Assembly (NCBI GenBank): GCA_011037195.1
Contig: JAAEAF010007712.1
Coordinates: 138,017-202,016, forward strand
Length of the DNA stretch: 64,000 bases
Direction: 5' to 3'
From: Triatoma infestans
Taxonomy: Eukaryota > Arthropoda > Insecta > Hemiptera > Reduviidae
Position 1 is the stretch's first letter. Each line of letters begins with the position of its first letter. The notes beneath the pieces were generated by a model, which was given only the letters and a program-made list of their open reading frames with translations, was not told where the DNA came from and searched no databases. Below, one piece after another: positions 22,821-33,839 of the stretch. Made by a program: the position numbers and the translations under genes.

Positions 22821-23398
22821 AACCTATTTAAGGGTCCAATATCAGCTTTAAATATAATCAATTAAGTAACACTTACATGGAGCAGGGCCAAGATGTACAT
22901 TGTTTTCGTTTATGTGTTGTTAAAAAAACTGACAATTGTTTCGTATATCATTCTTTAGAGATTGTTTGGGGAGGGGGATTTAAGCAATCTAGCAGATGAC
23001 AGTGTATATTTGAAGCATAAATAAGGTGTTTTTTATTTTTTTTACTTGCTCTTATTGATATTAATTGGCAGTTTAAATCTGGTTAGAATAGTGCAGGAGC
23101 CTTACACAATTGTTCGGATATCCTTTCTCACGCAAAATATAAAGCCTCTGTACTGGTAAATAAATAACTTTCCCAAAATAAATTATATTTATTATAAAAT
23201 TACTAGTTGCACATACCGCTCATAAAAGGTTAAAAGTCAACTAAACTCAAAGAGCACCGCGCTTACAAGAGTGGGGAGAGAAAACTTCTGCCACCAAATT
23301 TTTAATACTTTAACCAGAATCTATACTTTAGACTCCATACAAATCTTTATATCGACAAAGATCAGTATCGGAAGAAGATCGTAAAACGTTTTTTTTTA

Positions 23399-24087
23399 CT
23401 TTCTCTTACTCCTTAGTAAGAGGAAGTATTGTAATCGTGTCAAATTTTCGATATCGAGTTTTCACCGGAAATATCCGTTTTGAGGTTCCCTGAGTCAAAA
23501 AAAGAGGTTTTTAGCAAATGGAATGTGTGTGTGTGCGTGCGTGAGTGTATAAGTGACCAACATAGCTCAAAAACGAAAAACCGTAGAAAATTGAAACTTG
23601 ATATTCCGTTAAGGTATCACTGTGGCATCTGAGAGTGGATCATCTGTCAAAATTCCTCAACCGGAAGTACCACTTCACTTTTTTACTTTTTCACTTTTTT
23701 TATTTCTCTCAAAAGAAGTGTAGGTTTTTTTACTTTTTTGCATTTCTCTCAAAAATGGTTCGGACGAATTTCTTCAAACTTGTTATGTCAACTACACATA
23801 CAAAGAGCTACAACTTTTATTTGAAATGTTTCTCGAGGAAAATTCATTTAAGGGCGGTTATTGGGGAGGGGGGTTAGGTTTTCATCTAAAGTGTTATTTC
23901 AGTTTATTAAACAATTCTGTCATCTAAATAATATTAATTAGAATTGAATATGATGTTGAAATTCCGAGTTTCAAAAAATCCGGATAACCGGAAGTGCGTT
24001 TACATTACCATTTACTAAATGATTTTGTCACTTTTTCGCGATTTTCTCAAAAATGACTCCGACGATTCTCTTGAAACTGCTTATATA
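23399..24087 (+). repeat. Capped repeat, left part (split by mariner)
   Basis: Begins with the palindromic cap (ctttctcttactcc, then agtaagaggaag) and 'cgtgtcaaattttcgatatc', 'ttttcaccggaaatatccg', a GT run and two monomers anchored near 23764 and 24062. It breaks at a TA dinucleotide where the mariner begins, and resumes at 26211. Without the insert the repeat is about 1.0 kb, matching copy 1 at 36-1035. Confidence 0.85.
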
Positions 24088-24181
24088 CGAGGCATGTCCA
24101 GTAACTAAGTGTACTGAATTTTTGTAGGTTACAAAAATTTTTATTTGAACAAAAAAATTACCTGGTTACATTAGTACATAT

Positions 24182-24963
24182 AATAATAATAATAATAATA
24201 ATGTATATTTGAAATAAAAAAAATCGTTTTACAATAATACAATAGTACAAAAAAAACAAAATATACTTAGACATGGAATTTGTATTCCGTCTGTCAAGTC
24301 TGCTTATCAAGTGTTACTATATAATAGTCAAATATTAAATGATTACACAAATAAGGAGAAACAAAGAACAGGTATAAGGGTTTAAAAGAAAATACAATAA
24401 CTCTTGGAAATAAGAATAAGTAAACAAAGCCTTCTAATTAGTAATAAAGTTGAGACAATACAAAATGGAAAAAGACACCTAACATACCGTGGGCAAATAA
24501 TAAACATATTTCAAATCAAAAATAGTCAATTGTTTTAAATGTATTTAAAAGTTAAATTCAGAAATTAATTCACCCCTGTACTGCACTGAATGTTTTACAT
24601 ATTTTACCAGCTTTGGCCAATCTGCACCATTCAAAATATCTATTATTTCATGTTTTGCCAGGATTGTTTTACCAAAAATTCCAAATCTAAATTCCGCTAA
24701 TACCGGACACCTAGCCAAAAAGTGTAAAGTGTCCTCTTTTTCGCCTAAATTACACAGTGAGCATAGCTCCCTCCCATTAACTCGCCATTTTTTATAATTC
24801 AAATTAAGCAGCTCACATCGTGTTTTGCAAATCCAGCGAACTGCATACAGATCCTTTATCTCTCTTAAATAATCTTTACCATTTTCTGAGCTACATATTT
24901 CCGCATACAGGGGACTGTATACTGATTGCCGGCAACTTTGCAGATTGTACTCTTTTTCCCTTT
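24182..24963 (-). mobile_element. 5'-truncated LINE inside the mariner, 20-bp target duplication
   Basis: Flanked by ctggttacattagtacatat at 24162-24181 and 24964-24983, an exact 20-bp duplication of mariner 3' UTR sequence. Minus-sense. The 3' end is an AAT-type microsatellite (24182-24203 on the plus strand). The frame 24802-24545 carries ELCSLCNLGEKEDTLHFLA and RCPVLAEFRFGIFGK, a C-terminal Cys/His cluster (CxxC...H...C). The same family occurs at 53303-53674. Confidence 0.9.
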
Positions 24964-24988
24964 CTGGTTACATTAGTACATATGTAAG

Positions 24989-26043
24989 CTATTTTTCGAC
25001 ATAGTCATCATTCCTCTCAATGCAGGTGGTGAACCGGGGTATTAATTTTTTGATGCCTTCCTCGAAGTAGTTTCCCTTCGTCCACTTCTCCACCTGCCCC
25101 TTCACCTCCTCGTCGGTTAAAACCTTTTTCCACCCATGTGCAGCTTCAGGGAGGTAAAGAGAAAGTAATCTGAAGGTGCTAGGTCAGGGGAATGCGCGGG
25201 ATGGTTCAGGACATCCCATTTAAACGAGGCAAGCAGTTCCTTCGTGGCGTAGGCCGTGTGTGGTCTGGCATTGACGTGCAGCAGGCAGACTCCCTTTGTC
25301 AGCATACCTATCCTTTTGTTCTGAATCGCCCTCCGCAATTTTTTTAGGGTCTCACAGTATCTTGCAGAGTTGATGGTCTCCCCTTGAGGCATATATTCAA
25401 TTAAAATTATGCCTTGACAGTCCCAAAACACGGATGCCATGATTTTCTTGGCTGAAATTGTGGTTTTGAACTTTTTGGCGGAGGGTGAAGAGGTGTGACG
25501 CCACTGTTGAGACTGCCTTTTGGTTTCAGGTGTGTAGTGTGCAACCCAAGTTTCATCTCCAGTAATAATGGAGCGGAGAAATTCATCTCCATGGAGTTTG
25601 TAGCGTCTCAAAAACTCTTGCCCGGCCTCCACTCGATTCAACTTGTGTTGGTCTGTCAGCTGTTTTGGGACCCACCTCGCGGACAGTTTCCGATATCCGA
25701 GGGTTTCTGTGATGGTTTCGTGTAGCAGAGATCTGGAGATTTGCGGAAACATCGCAGAAAGTTCATCCACAGTCAATCTGCGATCGTCACGGAGCGCATT
25801 TTCGATTTTTTCCACAATTTCGTCAGTCACAATTGAAGGTCTTCCGCTCCTCTGATCATCATGCACAGACGTACGACCGTTTTTAAACTCGCGACACCAC
25901 TTGAACACACTCGTACGATTCATAGCTTTATCACCATATGCAGTTTTTACCTCATTATAAACCTCAACCGGAGTTTTTCCCTTCCAAACGAGATAACGGA
26001 TGACGCCGCGTATTTCAGACTTGCCGGGAGATTGGATTGACAT
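24989..26043 (-). pseudogene. mariner transposase, D34D type, inactivated
   Basis: ATG at 26043. N-terminal helix-turn-helix regions (GVIRYLVWKGKTPVEVYNEV; FKWCREFKNGRTSVHDDQRS) are followed by the catalytic domain. The first aspartate is in TGDETWVAHY. The second position reads LLHVNARPH, with valine where the family has aspartate. The third is in LAPSDYFLF. Spacing from position two to three is 34 residues, as in D34D mariners. A frameshift near 25110-25120, within a run of A and T bases, ends the main frame early; the true C-terminus continues in another frame to a stop at 24989. It is otherwise a full-length (~345 codon) gene, so inactivation is recent relative to other elements here. Confidence 0.93.
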
Positions 26044-26210
26044 TTTTCACGAAACGTATTGTCGCGTCGACAGTTCTCAACGTACTGACCTCGAATCGGT
26101 CTCGTTGCGGAGGGGAGGAATCAGGCTACACGACGTGTAGCCAACATGTCGAAAATAAAATCTCTCCGGCCGTGAGAGCCTCAGTACACTTACTTACTGG
26201 ACATGCCTCG

Positions 26211-26560
26211 TAATAAACTAAACATACAGAGATCTACAATTTTTATTTAAAACATTTCTCAGGGAAAATTCATTTAAGGGCACTTTTGTAGGAGGGGTGG
26301 AGTTATGTTTTTCTCTAAAGTGCTATCTTAGTTGATTATACAATTCTATCATCCACAAAAATTAATTAGAAATAAATAGATGGCCAAAATTCCAAGTTTC
26401 AAGAAAATTAGTAAACCGGATGTGCGCTTTTACTGAACAGTTTTCGACGAATTTAATTAAATTTGGTACACAAACTAAATATAAAATTTGTCAATTATAA
26501 TTTTGAGAACTGGAGTAAGAGAAAGTAATGTGAGTGTTTCACACAAGATTTTTTTCCATA
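26211..26560 (+). repeat. Capped repeat, right part with terminus
   Basis: Continuation after the mariner: 'taataaactaaacatacaga', 'aacatttctcagggaaaatt', 'attccaagtttcaagaaaat', ending with 'ggagtaagagaaagta' at about 26513-26528 and 'gagtgtttcacac'. The terminal 16 bp are the exact inverted complement of the cap's left arm (tactttctcttactcc), the clearest view of the element's inverted ends. Confidence 0.8.
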
Positions 26561-27194
26561 AAAACTAGAATTTGTATCTATATTTAAAGTAGAGATCACT
26601 TTTTCAATATAAGCTGAAACCACCTGTTATTTAACATTAAATATAAAGGAAATAATAAACAAATAACAAATTAAATAAATAAACAAACATAATATAAATA
26701 TTAACAATGATAAAGATGGAGTTGTCAACAAAATAAAAATCTCTATTAAAAAAGAAAGATATTTGGCTAGAGAAGCTGCAAAATGTAAAATATACATACG
26801 CACCATTAAACTTAACTTCTAACAATATTTAAAACTAACACAACTGTCATTTTTTTTAATCGTGTTTGTATGTGCGTGTATTCACATTAAGTAGATTTTA
26901 TTTGAACTAATGTTCCAAAAATTATGTAGGTGTAGGTAGAGAGAGGTATACATAACAGTTGGTGAATGGTTTGTTTAAGCTACAGGTTATTGTAAATTAA
27001 TGTCGTTATACTTTTCGAAAGTTTAGTAGAAGCCGCCGTTTCCCAAACTGTTTCCGTCCACGTACTGGTATTTTCTGTAATATTTTACATGGCCAGCTCT
27101 ATAAATATAAATATAAAAAGAATATGTGTTTTATATTTAATGATAATAACAAACTCTGTTAAAAAATAAAAAAAATCTTGAAAATAATGAAATT
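26560..27194. other. AT-rich noncoding spacer
   Basis: No gene or classified repeat is seen. It ends with aaaataatgaaatt at 27181-27194, the target duplication of the next LINE. Confidence 0.6.
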
Positions 27195-27875
27195 TTTTTT
27201 TCTTTATTTAGAAATTTACCATCTGTATAGTTCTATATACAATAAGTAAATGAGAAGAGAGAGAGTATAGAGGCGTGAAGAGTGGGAGGAGAGAAACTAC
27301 CCAGTGGTAGCACTCTCTACGAGATACCAGTCACTGATCAGTCCCGAAGGAGATCTCGGGGCCACTGGCGGTTCAGTCGGCGAGGTGGATTGTCAGGGAT
27401 GGTAGTAGAAGCAAGAGACTGTACGAAGGGATTAGGGCAGTGTGAGAGAGCAGTGTGGTATTTGGTCTTGGCAAGTTGTTGTACGAAAGGATGTTAAGGT
27501 CATTGTGGAGAGTGAGGTTTGTAACGTAAAAAGGAGCGTCAACTATCTGTCTGAGTAGTTTGGATTGAAATGTTTGTATGGTCCGTATGTTGGTCGGTTT
27601 GGCTGAACCCCACAGCTCTAGTCCGTAAGCCCATATAGGTTTGATTATGGTGTTATATATTAGTCTCTTCAGTTCAGTTGGTAATTTAGACCGTCGTCCG
27701 AGAAGTCGGTAAAGAAGTTTGGCACGTTTAGTCATGGCTTGTCTTTTAAGTCGTGTGTGTGGGTTCCACGTGAGTCGTTTGTCTATGAAAAGCCTAAGGT
27801 AGCGCACCAGATCTGTAGAGGGAAGTGCGTTGTTGTTGTAGAAGATAGGAGGACAAGAGCCCCGCCGGAGTGTAT
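27195..27875 (-). mobile_element. 5'-truncated Jockey-like LINE, 14-bp target duplication
   Basis: Flanked by aaaataatgaaatt at 27181-27194 and 27876-27889. Minus-sense with a short poly(A) (T run at 27195) and an open frame holding RLTWNPHTRLKR, PIWAYGLELWGSAKPTNIRT and LLRQIVDAPFYVTNLTLHND. Same family as 1051-1779. The 186-residue frame that extends past 27875 includes host sequence upstream of the truncation point, so its N-terminal residues are not LINE protein. The last part of the frame is shifted near 27480. Confidence 0.9.
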
Positions 27876-27939
27876 AAAATAATGAAATTATAAATTTGAT
27901 TTTAATTTCTCTACATTTTTTTAATGTTTTCATATATCA

Positions 27940-28423
27940 CTTTCTCTTACTCCTAGTAAAAGGAAATATTTTACTTTCTATTACTATTAATAGTGCAAGA
28001 GGAAGTATTGCGATCCTGGCAGATTTTTCTCAATTTAGTTTTCACCGGAAATACACGTTTTGAGGTCCCCTGGGTCGAGAAAAATAGTTTCTAGAAATGG
28101 GTCTTATGTGTTTGTGTGTGTGTGTGTGTGAGGGTGTATGGTGTGGATGAGTGTGAAAAAATAATCTCAAAAACGAAAAGTTGCAGGAAGCTCAAAATTG
28201 GTATTTCGTTAAGATACTATTACGACCGCATCACATACAAAGATTTCGGGCAAAACACATCAACCTGAAGTGCCATTTTACATATCTACTACACATACAA
28301 AGGGCTGTAACTTTATTTGAACCATTTCTCTAGGAAAATTCATTTAAACTTAGGAAAATTCATTTCACTTTTTGGGAGTGGGTGGGAGTTGTCATTTCCT
28401 CTAAAGTGCTTTTTCGGTTATTA
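27940..28423 (+). repeat. Capped repeat, left part (split by Harbinger 2)
   Basis: Cap 'ctttctcttactcctagtaa' near 27942, a partial second cap-like block near 27973-28005 ('agtgcaagaggaagtattgc'), 'ttttcaccggaaatacacg', a GT run at about 28105-28130, and monomer blocks up to 'ctctaaagtgctttttcggtt'. The sequence stops at TTA 28421-28423 and resumes at 29505. Confidence 0.8.
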
Positions 28424-29504
28424 AGCTACGTACATAGAAAACTAGCTTATAGTTTTTACTATAGGTATAGTAAACTAGCATATATGTTCACATGAGCTCT
28501 AGTTATAGTCAGCTATACGCAAAATTTTACTATCCTATATACAGAAATATTACTATATAAGTGGGCTTCACGAGGAGGAATGAAAACTAGACGTATAGTA
28601 TATTTGTAGGGTTGCTGTAGTTGAATTTTGAGCGGTCATCGATTTTTGGTTGAAATGTTAAAAAAAAAGTTTGCCGCTTTTCATGTAGTTATTATAAACC
28701 ACAGAAGAATGGAGGCAAGAAGAAAGAAAAGGTCTGTTTGGATAAAACAATGGATTATGCGTCGTGATCATATAGTAATACTGAAGAAAATTTGTTTTGC
28801 GAAGTTCGTAAGAGGATGAAAATAGTTATCGCAATTTTGTTGGAATGAATGCTGAGGATTTTGACTGTTTATTGGAAAAAAGTTGAGCCACTAATTCAAA
28901 AACGCAACACAAATATGAAACGACAAAGCTTGCGATATCTAGCTAAATTATTACGACATTACTATATCTAGCTACAGCCTAAACAATTAATTAGAGACCA
29001 AGTCAGTCTCATCCCACAACCAAAATATACTTTTCCTTCATTTTTTGACATTTTATTTTTATTTTTATAAATTAATTTGCATTCAGTGTATTAATATGTT
29101 ACAATATATAGTTATAATTGTTGTACAAAAATAAAAGCAAACTTGTAAAACAGGATAATACAATTTTAATATTTATAACCTTCACTTTTGCTGTTTAAAC
29201 CAGTGCATGAATAACATCCACTAGTTTGCCTACTTGCCGCCAGGGAAAAAGAACATCGAAAAACCGCCAGAGCCAGAGCTATCAACTATCCACTATCCAT
29301 TCTTGTGGGTATAGCTGCAAGTTTTCGCATAGTCTATAATGAGGGCGTTCACAAGGGGATAGTTTCCTACTATACTATAGCTAAAAAAACAGCGTATAGT
29401 TCAACTATACGATTAGTTTTTGACTATACGAAACGGTCACACTGCTATATAGTCACACTATAGCAGAACTATGCACTAGTTTTCTATCCCGTGTGTATGT
29501 AGCT
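28424..29504 (+). mobile_element. PIF/Harbinger deletion derivative 2 (TTA target duplication)
   Basis: A 1081-bp element. The left end is agctacgtacatagaaaact; the right end is its imperfect complement, ending gtgtgtatgtagct. TTA flanks at 28421-28423 and 29505-29507. Subterminal short repeats of 'actatag/ctatagt' type crowd both ends (28440-28560 and 29320-29480), typical of binding sites for a Harbinger transposase. Only the N-terminal transposase region is inside. It splits a capped repeat, whose two sides join perfectly at TTA. Confidence 0.85.
28628..28970 (+). pseudogene. Harbinger-type transposase, N-terminal region only
   Basis: Basic N-terminus RRMEARRKKRSVWIKQWIMR, then after a frameshift near 28775 ENSYRNFVGMNAEDFDCLLE, and after another near 28880 VEPLIQKRNTNMKR. 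This is the order of PIF/HARBI1 proteins: basic W-rich segment, 'Y-R-N-F-x-R-M-x-x-x-D-F-D-x-L-L', 'V-x-P-x-I-x-K-x-x-T-x-M-R'. The DDE nuclease that should follow is missing; the rest of the element is AT-rich. Non-functional. Confidence 0.8.
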
Positions 29505-29750
29505 TTACACAATTCTATCATCTAAATAATTTTAATTAAAATTAAATTGTTTTCGAAATTTTGAGTTTGAAGAAAATCGGTTAAGAGGAAGTGCGACTTT
29601 ACTGAATAGGTTATTCAGTTTTTTTTTTTATGATTTCCTCCATAAAAATGCCGACGGTTTTTAAACACTAATAAGAATTGTAAGTGTGAAGAAAGTTTGC
29701 CATTTCGCAGTAAAGAAAAGCCGTGTGAGTGTTTCACACCAGATTTTTCT
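29505..29750 (+). repeat. Capped repeat, right part
   Basis: Continues from 28423 with 'cacaattctatcatctaaat', 'ggttaagaggaagtgcgact', 'tgccgacggttttt' and 'gtgagtgtttcacaccagat', the family's right end. The frame at 29686-29889 reads repeat sequence. A small reverse piece of the head ('actcaatttcgtaaatttga', 'aattcctcttactagggg') follows at about 30040-30105. Confidence 0.7.
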
Positions 29751-30109
29751 TCTTAATGCGTTCATAATCGATCGAATATGTGGTAAATCAACTTTACGTT
29801 CCATATACTCTAGTGATCCAGCTAGAGTACGACAAGCTATACGTATCTTGGGGAGTTCCGCAGTATTTCGGACTGTCTATTATATATAGCGGAAACCACA
29901 CTCATACTGCTAAATGCTAAGGCTTTGGAGTGCTATTACAGTTTCTTTTAGCGTTACAGCTTTTAGAGTGCAGTAACAGTTTCTTTTCGCTAAATACATT
30001 TTGTTCGTATTCATCATGGTACATCAGGACATCCTGTTTGCGATAAAAACTCAATTTCGTAAATTTGACACGATTTCGCAATAATTCCTCTTACTAGGGG
30101 AGTAAATGA

Positions 30110-30600
30110 AATTAATAATGTTGACTTCAGCTAAGGTAATATAATATTAAAACTACGTTGAATAATAGAACTTTGACCAATAAGCATTCAAAAATATAAT
30201 ATTATAAATTTATTATTTGAATGAAATTAAAAAATTTACTCATAATCAGATATAAGAAAATAAGCTAAAATAATTGAAGAAGAAACGGCAAAGGTATAAA
30301 TATTCTGATGATGTTCTCTACAACCCACATATTATGAATTAATAATAAATTTATTTTTACCACTTGTTCTACTAATAAAACAGTCTCACAGTCTTATATT
30401 CTCAGAGAAATAATTTCTCTTCTCACTATTTGCATGATGGCTGTTACCATAGCAACTGCTTCCTTTAACATTTTATAATATAAATAACTATTGTAGAAAT
30501 TAGTTGGAAACATTAATTATGGCTTTTATTGGTTAGTTCACTAAATAATTTTTCATTTTATACAGACTTTAAATCTTTTTAATACTTTATATCTAAACTT
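30110..30600. other. AT-rich noncoding spacer
   Basis: No gene, RNA or classified repeat is recognised. Confidence 0.55.
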
Positions 30601-31560
30601 TTTACTTTCTCTTACTCCCCGTAGTAAGTATTGCGATCGTGTCGAATTTCTGAAATTGAGTTTTCACGGCAAATAGACGTCTTGATTTTCCCTGAATACC
30701 AACGAGATGTATTCAATGAATAATTCGTGCGTGTATTTGTGTTAACAAAATATTTCAAAAACAAAAAAAATTACAGTAAGCACAAACTTGGTATTCCGTT
30801 AAGATACTACGTCTGACCGAAGCTTTTGTGCAAAATCCGTCAACCCTAAGTACGAACTTACTGAATTTTTTTTTTTTTAGTTATTCACAATTTTCTCGAA
30901 AACGGTTCCAACTGTTTTCCTCAACCTTTGAATTCTTTCTGCACAAATTAATCCCTATCACTTTTATCTCAAACATTTTCCGCGGAAATTAAATTTAGAG
31001 GTGTTAGATTAGATTAGATTGATAAACGGGGAGGGCGAACCTTATTGCACTGCGCCTGTATTAAGAGGTTTATTGTGGATCCCTTAGGATTATATTCACA
31101 TCCTTCAGTTTCGCCCTCTTAATCAGGCCTAGCAAAGCTGAAAGTGGCTCGGGGTCTCATGAAGCTCATGGCTTTTCGGGATTGCTTATCCTCATCAGAC
31201 CGGCCTTCAGAATGTGTACCGTGGTTTCCTCCTCAACCTTGCAGAATCGGCATAATGCGTTATCTACAAGTAGTAGTTTTAGGGGTGTCCTGGGGGAATT
31301 CTAGTAGCGTTACGCATTCCCTCTAAAGTGCCACTTCAGTTCAACGTATATTTCTGCTACCTATATATAGTACTTCTTCGCATTAGAAGTTTTGCTATAA
31401 TTCCAAATTTGAAGAAAATCGGAATACCGGAATTGCCGTTTTACAGAATAGGTTTTGAGTTTTTTCAAAGTCTCTGTAAAATGGCTATAACGATTTCCGA
31501 TGAACTCGGAAGGCTAATTACAACTCGGAAACCTATCACTTTTATTTAAGACATTTAAAA
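30600..31560 (+). repeat. Capped repeat, split by a LINE
   Basis: Starts with 'tttactttctcttactcccc' and 'gtattgcgatcgtgtcgaat', then 'ttttcacggcaaatagacg', 'aaacttggtattccgttaag' and monomer blocks. It is interrupted at 31005-31277 by a short LINE and continues through 'ctctaaagtgccacttcagtt' and 'tgaagaaaatcggaataccgg' to about 31560. Confidence 0.75.
31005..31277 (-). mobile_element. 5'-truncated LINE with TCTAA-type tail
   Basis: A 273-bp minus-sense insert flanked by tttagaggtgt (30994-31004) and tttaggggtgt (31278-31288), an 11-bp duplication with one difference. The left end on the plus strand is 'agattagattagatt', so the element ends in a (TCTAA)n-like tail instead of poly(A). Near 31265-31175, minus sense, it reads NALCRFCKVEEETTVHILK, the start of a C-terminal Cys/His cluster. 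The same 3' end occurs at 35491-35563 and about 42603-42670. Confidence 0.8.
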
Positions 31561-32402
31561 AAAAAAATTATATGATTTTGCGGATTTTGTGAAATAGAAA
31601 AAATGGGTAAAGGATAAATTAAAAAAAATATAGAAATTAATTTCAAAACATGAAGTTATATTAGTTGTAACTCCAATCATCATACGGTTGATTTGAATAT
31701 TGTTTGTACATGATTATAATGTTTAATGAATGGTATTATATTCTATGCTCAATGATCAATATTATTTTTACATGAATATGAAAGTTAACTTTGTAAGTAA
31801 GAAAAGTAAGTACAACAACAAACAACAACTGGTATTTTATAAACAAATAAAATATTATTAATTACAACAAGGTTTGTAGTTCATTAAAACATAACAACAA
31901 AATGAGAGAAAATTATCATAAATTATCAGTGGTTAATATCAATTAAAGTAATTCTTCGTAGGTAATTGAACTTTATTCCCTTTATTGGGTTTGTGTGTCA
32001 TATTTTCGGAATTATGTTTTCAAAAGAATTACAGGTTTTAGGCACTTTTTTTTTGCCGACTGGTGTGCGTGATAGAGAGAGAGAGCAAAGGAGAGACAAC
32101 AAATATATTACAAATTAAAAATAGTGTGAAATACACACAGTTTCTCTTACATTCTCTTAACACAGTTACATATAGATGTATAAAATGACAAATTTTCTTT
32201 AAACCTCCAATATTGCTCATCTATCCTAACATAAATATGGAGGTGATGCGGGAAAAGTATAGCCTACTAATTCAAGCACTTGGGGAAATAAAGAGCGCGC
32301 CAATAACAGCAACACCCCCCTGTATTTGAAATATAACGACAATACTTTCAGAAAACTATCTAAAAATCAACATTTTGTGGCAAAAACTTTCAAATGGAAG
32401 TA
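31560..32402. other. AT-rich noncoding spacer
   Basis: No gene is seen. A GA-type run lies near 32075-32090. The short minus-strand frame at 32220-32038 has no recognisable domain. Confidence 0.55.
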
Positions 32403-32415
32403 ATAGGTTTAGGTA

Positions 32416-33242
32416 TTATTATTATTATTATTATTATTCAAAGAAGGGAAGGGCAAAACCCTACGCTATCTAAAGCCTCCCTGGGCCCATGTAGCTATCC
32501 CAAGAGAATACCATGTACCGGGTCTGGAACAGAAGTCCAGGCCTGGGTTTTACCCATCTAAGTTTTACCATAGTCCGAACAAATTGGACGATAACCTTGA
32601 AAGGACATAGCTTAAACCTATTCCGACCAAAGGTCCTGAACCTAGTCTCCTCACAGCCCAAACAATCCGTTATGAAATGTAGGGGTATTCCCTCCTCCGC
32701 CTCACAGACTCTACAAAAGGGGTCAGGCATGAGCTCCATTGTATAAAGATGTCTCCTTAAGCCACAATGCCCAGTGAGCAAGCCAACCAGTTGCCTGAAA
32801 CCAGATCCGTGAAAGACACAGGACCCCCTCACTCAAAGCTCTGCCGGACTCCCAATGAGCATCTTAGACTGCCGGCAACCTACTGTACTTATCCATAAGG
32901 ATGAGTCCTTTGAGGCTGTCCATGACTGGAAACGTGACAGACATGTACCAAAAGACATACCAACAGCAGGTTCGGGACACAATGAAAGGGAGAGAGGCTC
33001 CCAATTTGGCAAACCTGTCCACCTCCTCATTCCCAGAATTCCCCACGTGTCCCGGTATCCAGACTAGAAGAACATCCTTTAGAGAAGAGAACTCTTCCAG
33101 TCTTTTAGAACATTCTAACACCATTCTAGAAGTGAAGGCACATGAACTAAGCGCCTTCAGCGCAGCTTGGCTGTCCGAGCAGATAGATACAAACACCCTT
33201 TACGTTAGTGTTACGTACCCTCTCATCCAAGATACAACAAAG
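32416..33242 (-). mobile_element. 5'-truncated LINE with RNase H, 13-bp target duplication
   Basis: Flanked by ataggtttaggta at 32403-32415 and 33243-33255 (exact). Minus-sense with an AAT-type microsatellite tail (32416-32440). It encodes part of an RNase H domain and a zinc knuckle (see 32470-33196). A 110-bp copy of its 3' end is at 58731-58840. LINEs with RNase H plus such a tail belong to the I/R1/LOA-like group; I do not assign a clade. Confidence 0.9.
32470..33196 (-). pseudogene. LINE RNase H and C-terminal zinc-knuckle region
   Basis: The first frame (33196-32864) has SICSDSQAALKAL, where the D-S-Q-A-A motif holds a catalytic aspartate, and LLVWIPGHVGNSGNEEVDRF, the closing RNase H motif with N-E-x-x-D. 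The second frame (32832-32470), after a shift, has FCRVCEAEEGIPLHFITDCL, a CxxC-H-C knuckle near the C-terminus. The start of the RNase H domain is lost with the 5' truncation. Plus-strand frames here are shadows. Confidence 0.85.
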
Positions 33243-33255
33243 ATAGGTTTAGGTA

Positions 33256-33500
33256 AGTCTCTGCAGTGCGAATTTCGAGTTTAAATTAAAATTGTTATGC
33301 CGTTACCGTGAAAATTGCAAAAAAATCCAAGCCTATCCTGTAGAAGTCGCAATTCCACTTAACTGATTTCCTTCAAAGTTGGGATTCCAACAATGTCTAT
33401 TAATATTCTGTAAGTAGTAAGCATAATTTGAACTAAAGTTGTACTTTCCTCTAAAGGAAATCATACGCTACTGTTCCCTCAGAACTACAGAAAAAAAATC
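33256..33500 (-). repeat. Capped repeat fragment, minus orientation
   Basis: 'tagaagtcgcaattccactt', 'aactgatttccttcaaagtt' and 'ttcctctaaaggaaatcata' correspond to reversed monomer blocks. It is the target of the preceding LINE. Confidence 0.5.
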
Positions 33501-33659
33501 TCTTTAATGGGGTATTTAGATAGGCATGTCCTCCAGAGAAATCTAAAATGATTCTGGCAACTTAAACCTTGACACGACTATAGAATAATTGAAAGAATGA
33601 ATTTCTGCAGCCTGCGAAGAAATCCGTCTTGATTCTGTAATGAATGCTGTGTAACAAAC

Positions 33660-33835
33660 TTCCTTTTTTTTCCCCCTATGCCATGACTTCGGCTATTCTA
33701 CCATTCTGCGTCATGCGGCACAATGTAAAATTTTAGGCTGCGCTGGCGATTGATGTTCGTTTTGTTTGTATATCCAGGAGGCACGTGAGAACAATCTCAG
33801 ACGCGAACAACCTTCACCTCCCAAGTGAATAAAAA
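33660..33835 (+). repeat. Unclassified dispersed repeat, copy 1
   Basis: 'gccatgacttcggctattct', 'ggctgcgctggcgattgatg', 'atatccaggaggcacgtgag' and 'aacaatctcagacgcgaac' match the reverse complement of 47645-47785. Less AT-rich than its surroundings. No coding frame or terminal repeat was resolved. Confidence 0.65.
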
Positions 33836-33839
33836 CTGG

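Larger units (their letters stand above)
24088..26210 (-). mobile_element. mariner transposon, interrupted by a LINE
   Basis: A 2123-bp element with about 30-bp terminal inverted repeats (left cgaggcatgtccagtaacta..., right its complement with one mismatch) and TA on both sides (24086-24087 and 26211-26212). Removing the LINE insert and one 20-bp target duplication (802 bp) leaves 1321 bp, the usual mariner length. The transposase gene runs on the minus strand. It sits inside the capped repeat, whose sequence continues on each side, so the pre-insertion site can be read directly. Confidence 0.95.

Noticed and set aside
25407..25855. Overlapping frames on both strands in the mariner
   Set aside because: Shadows of the transposase coding sequence.
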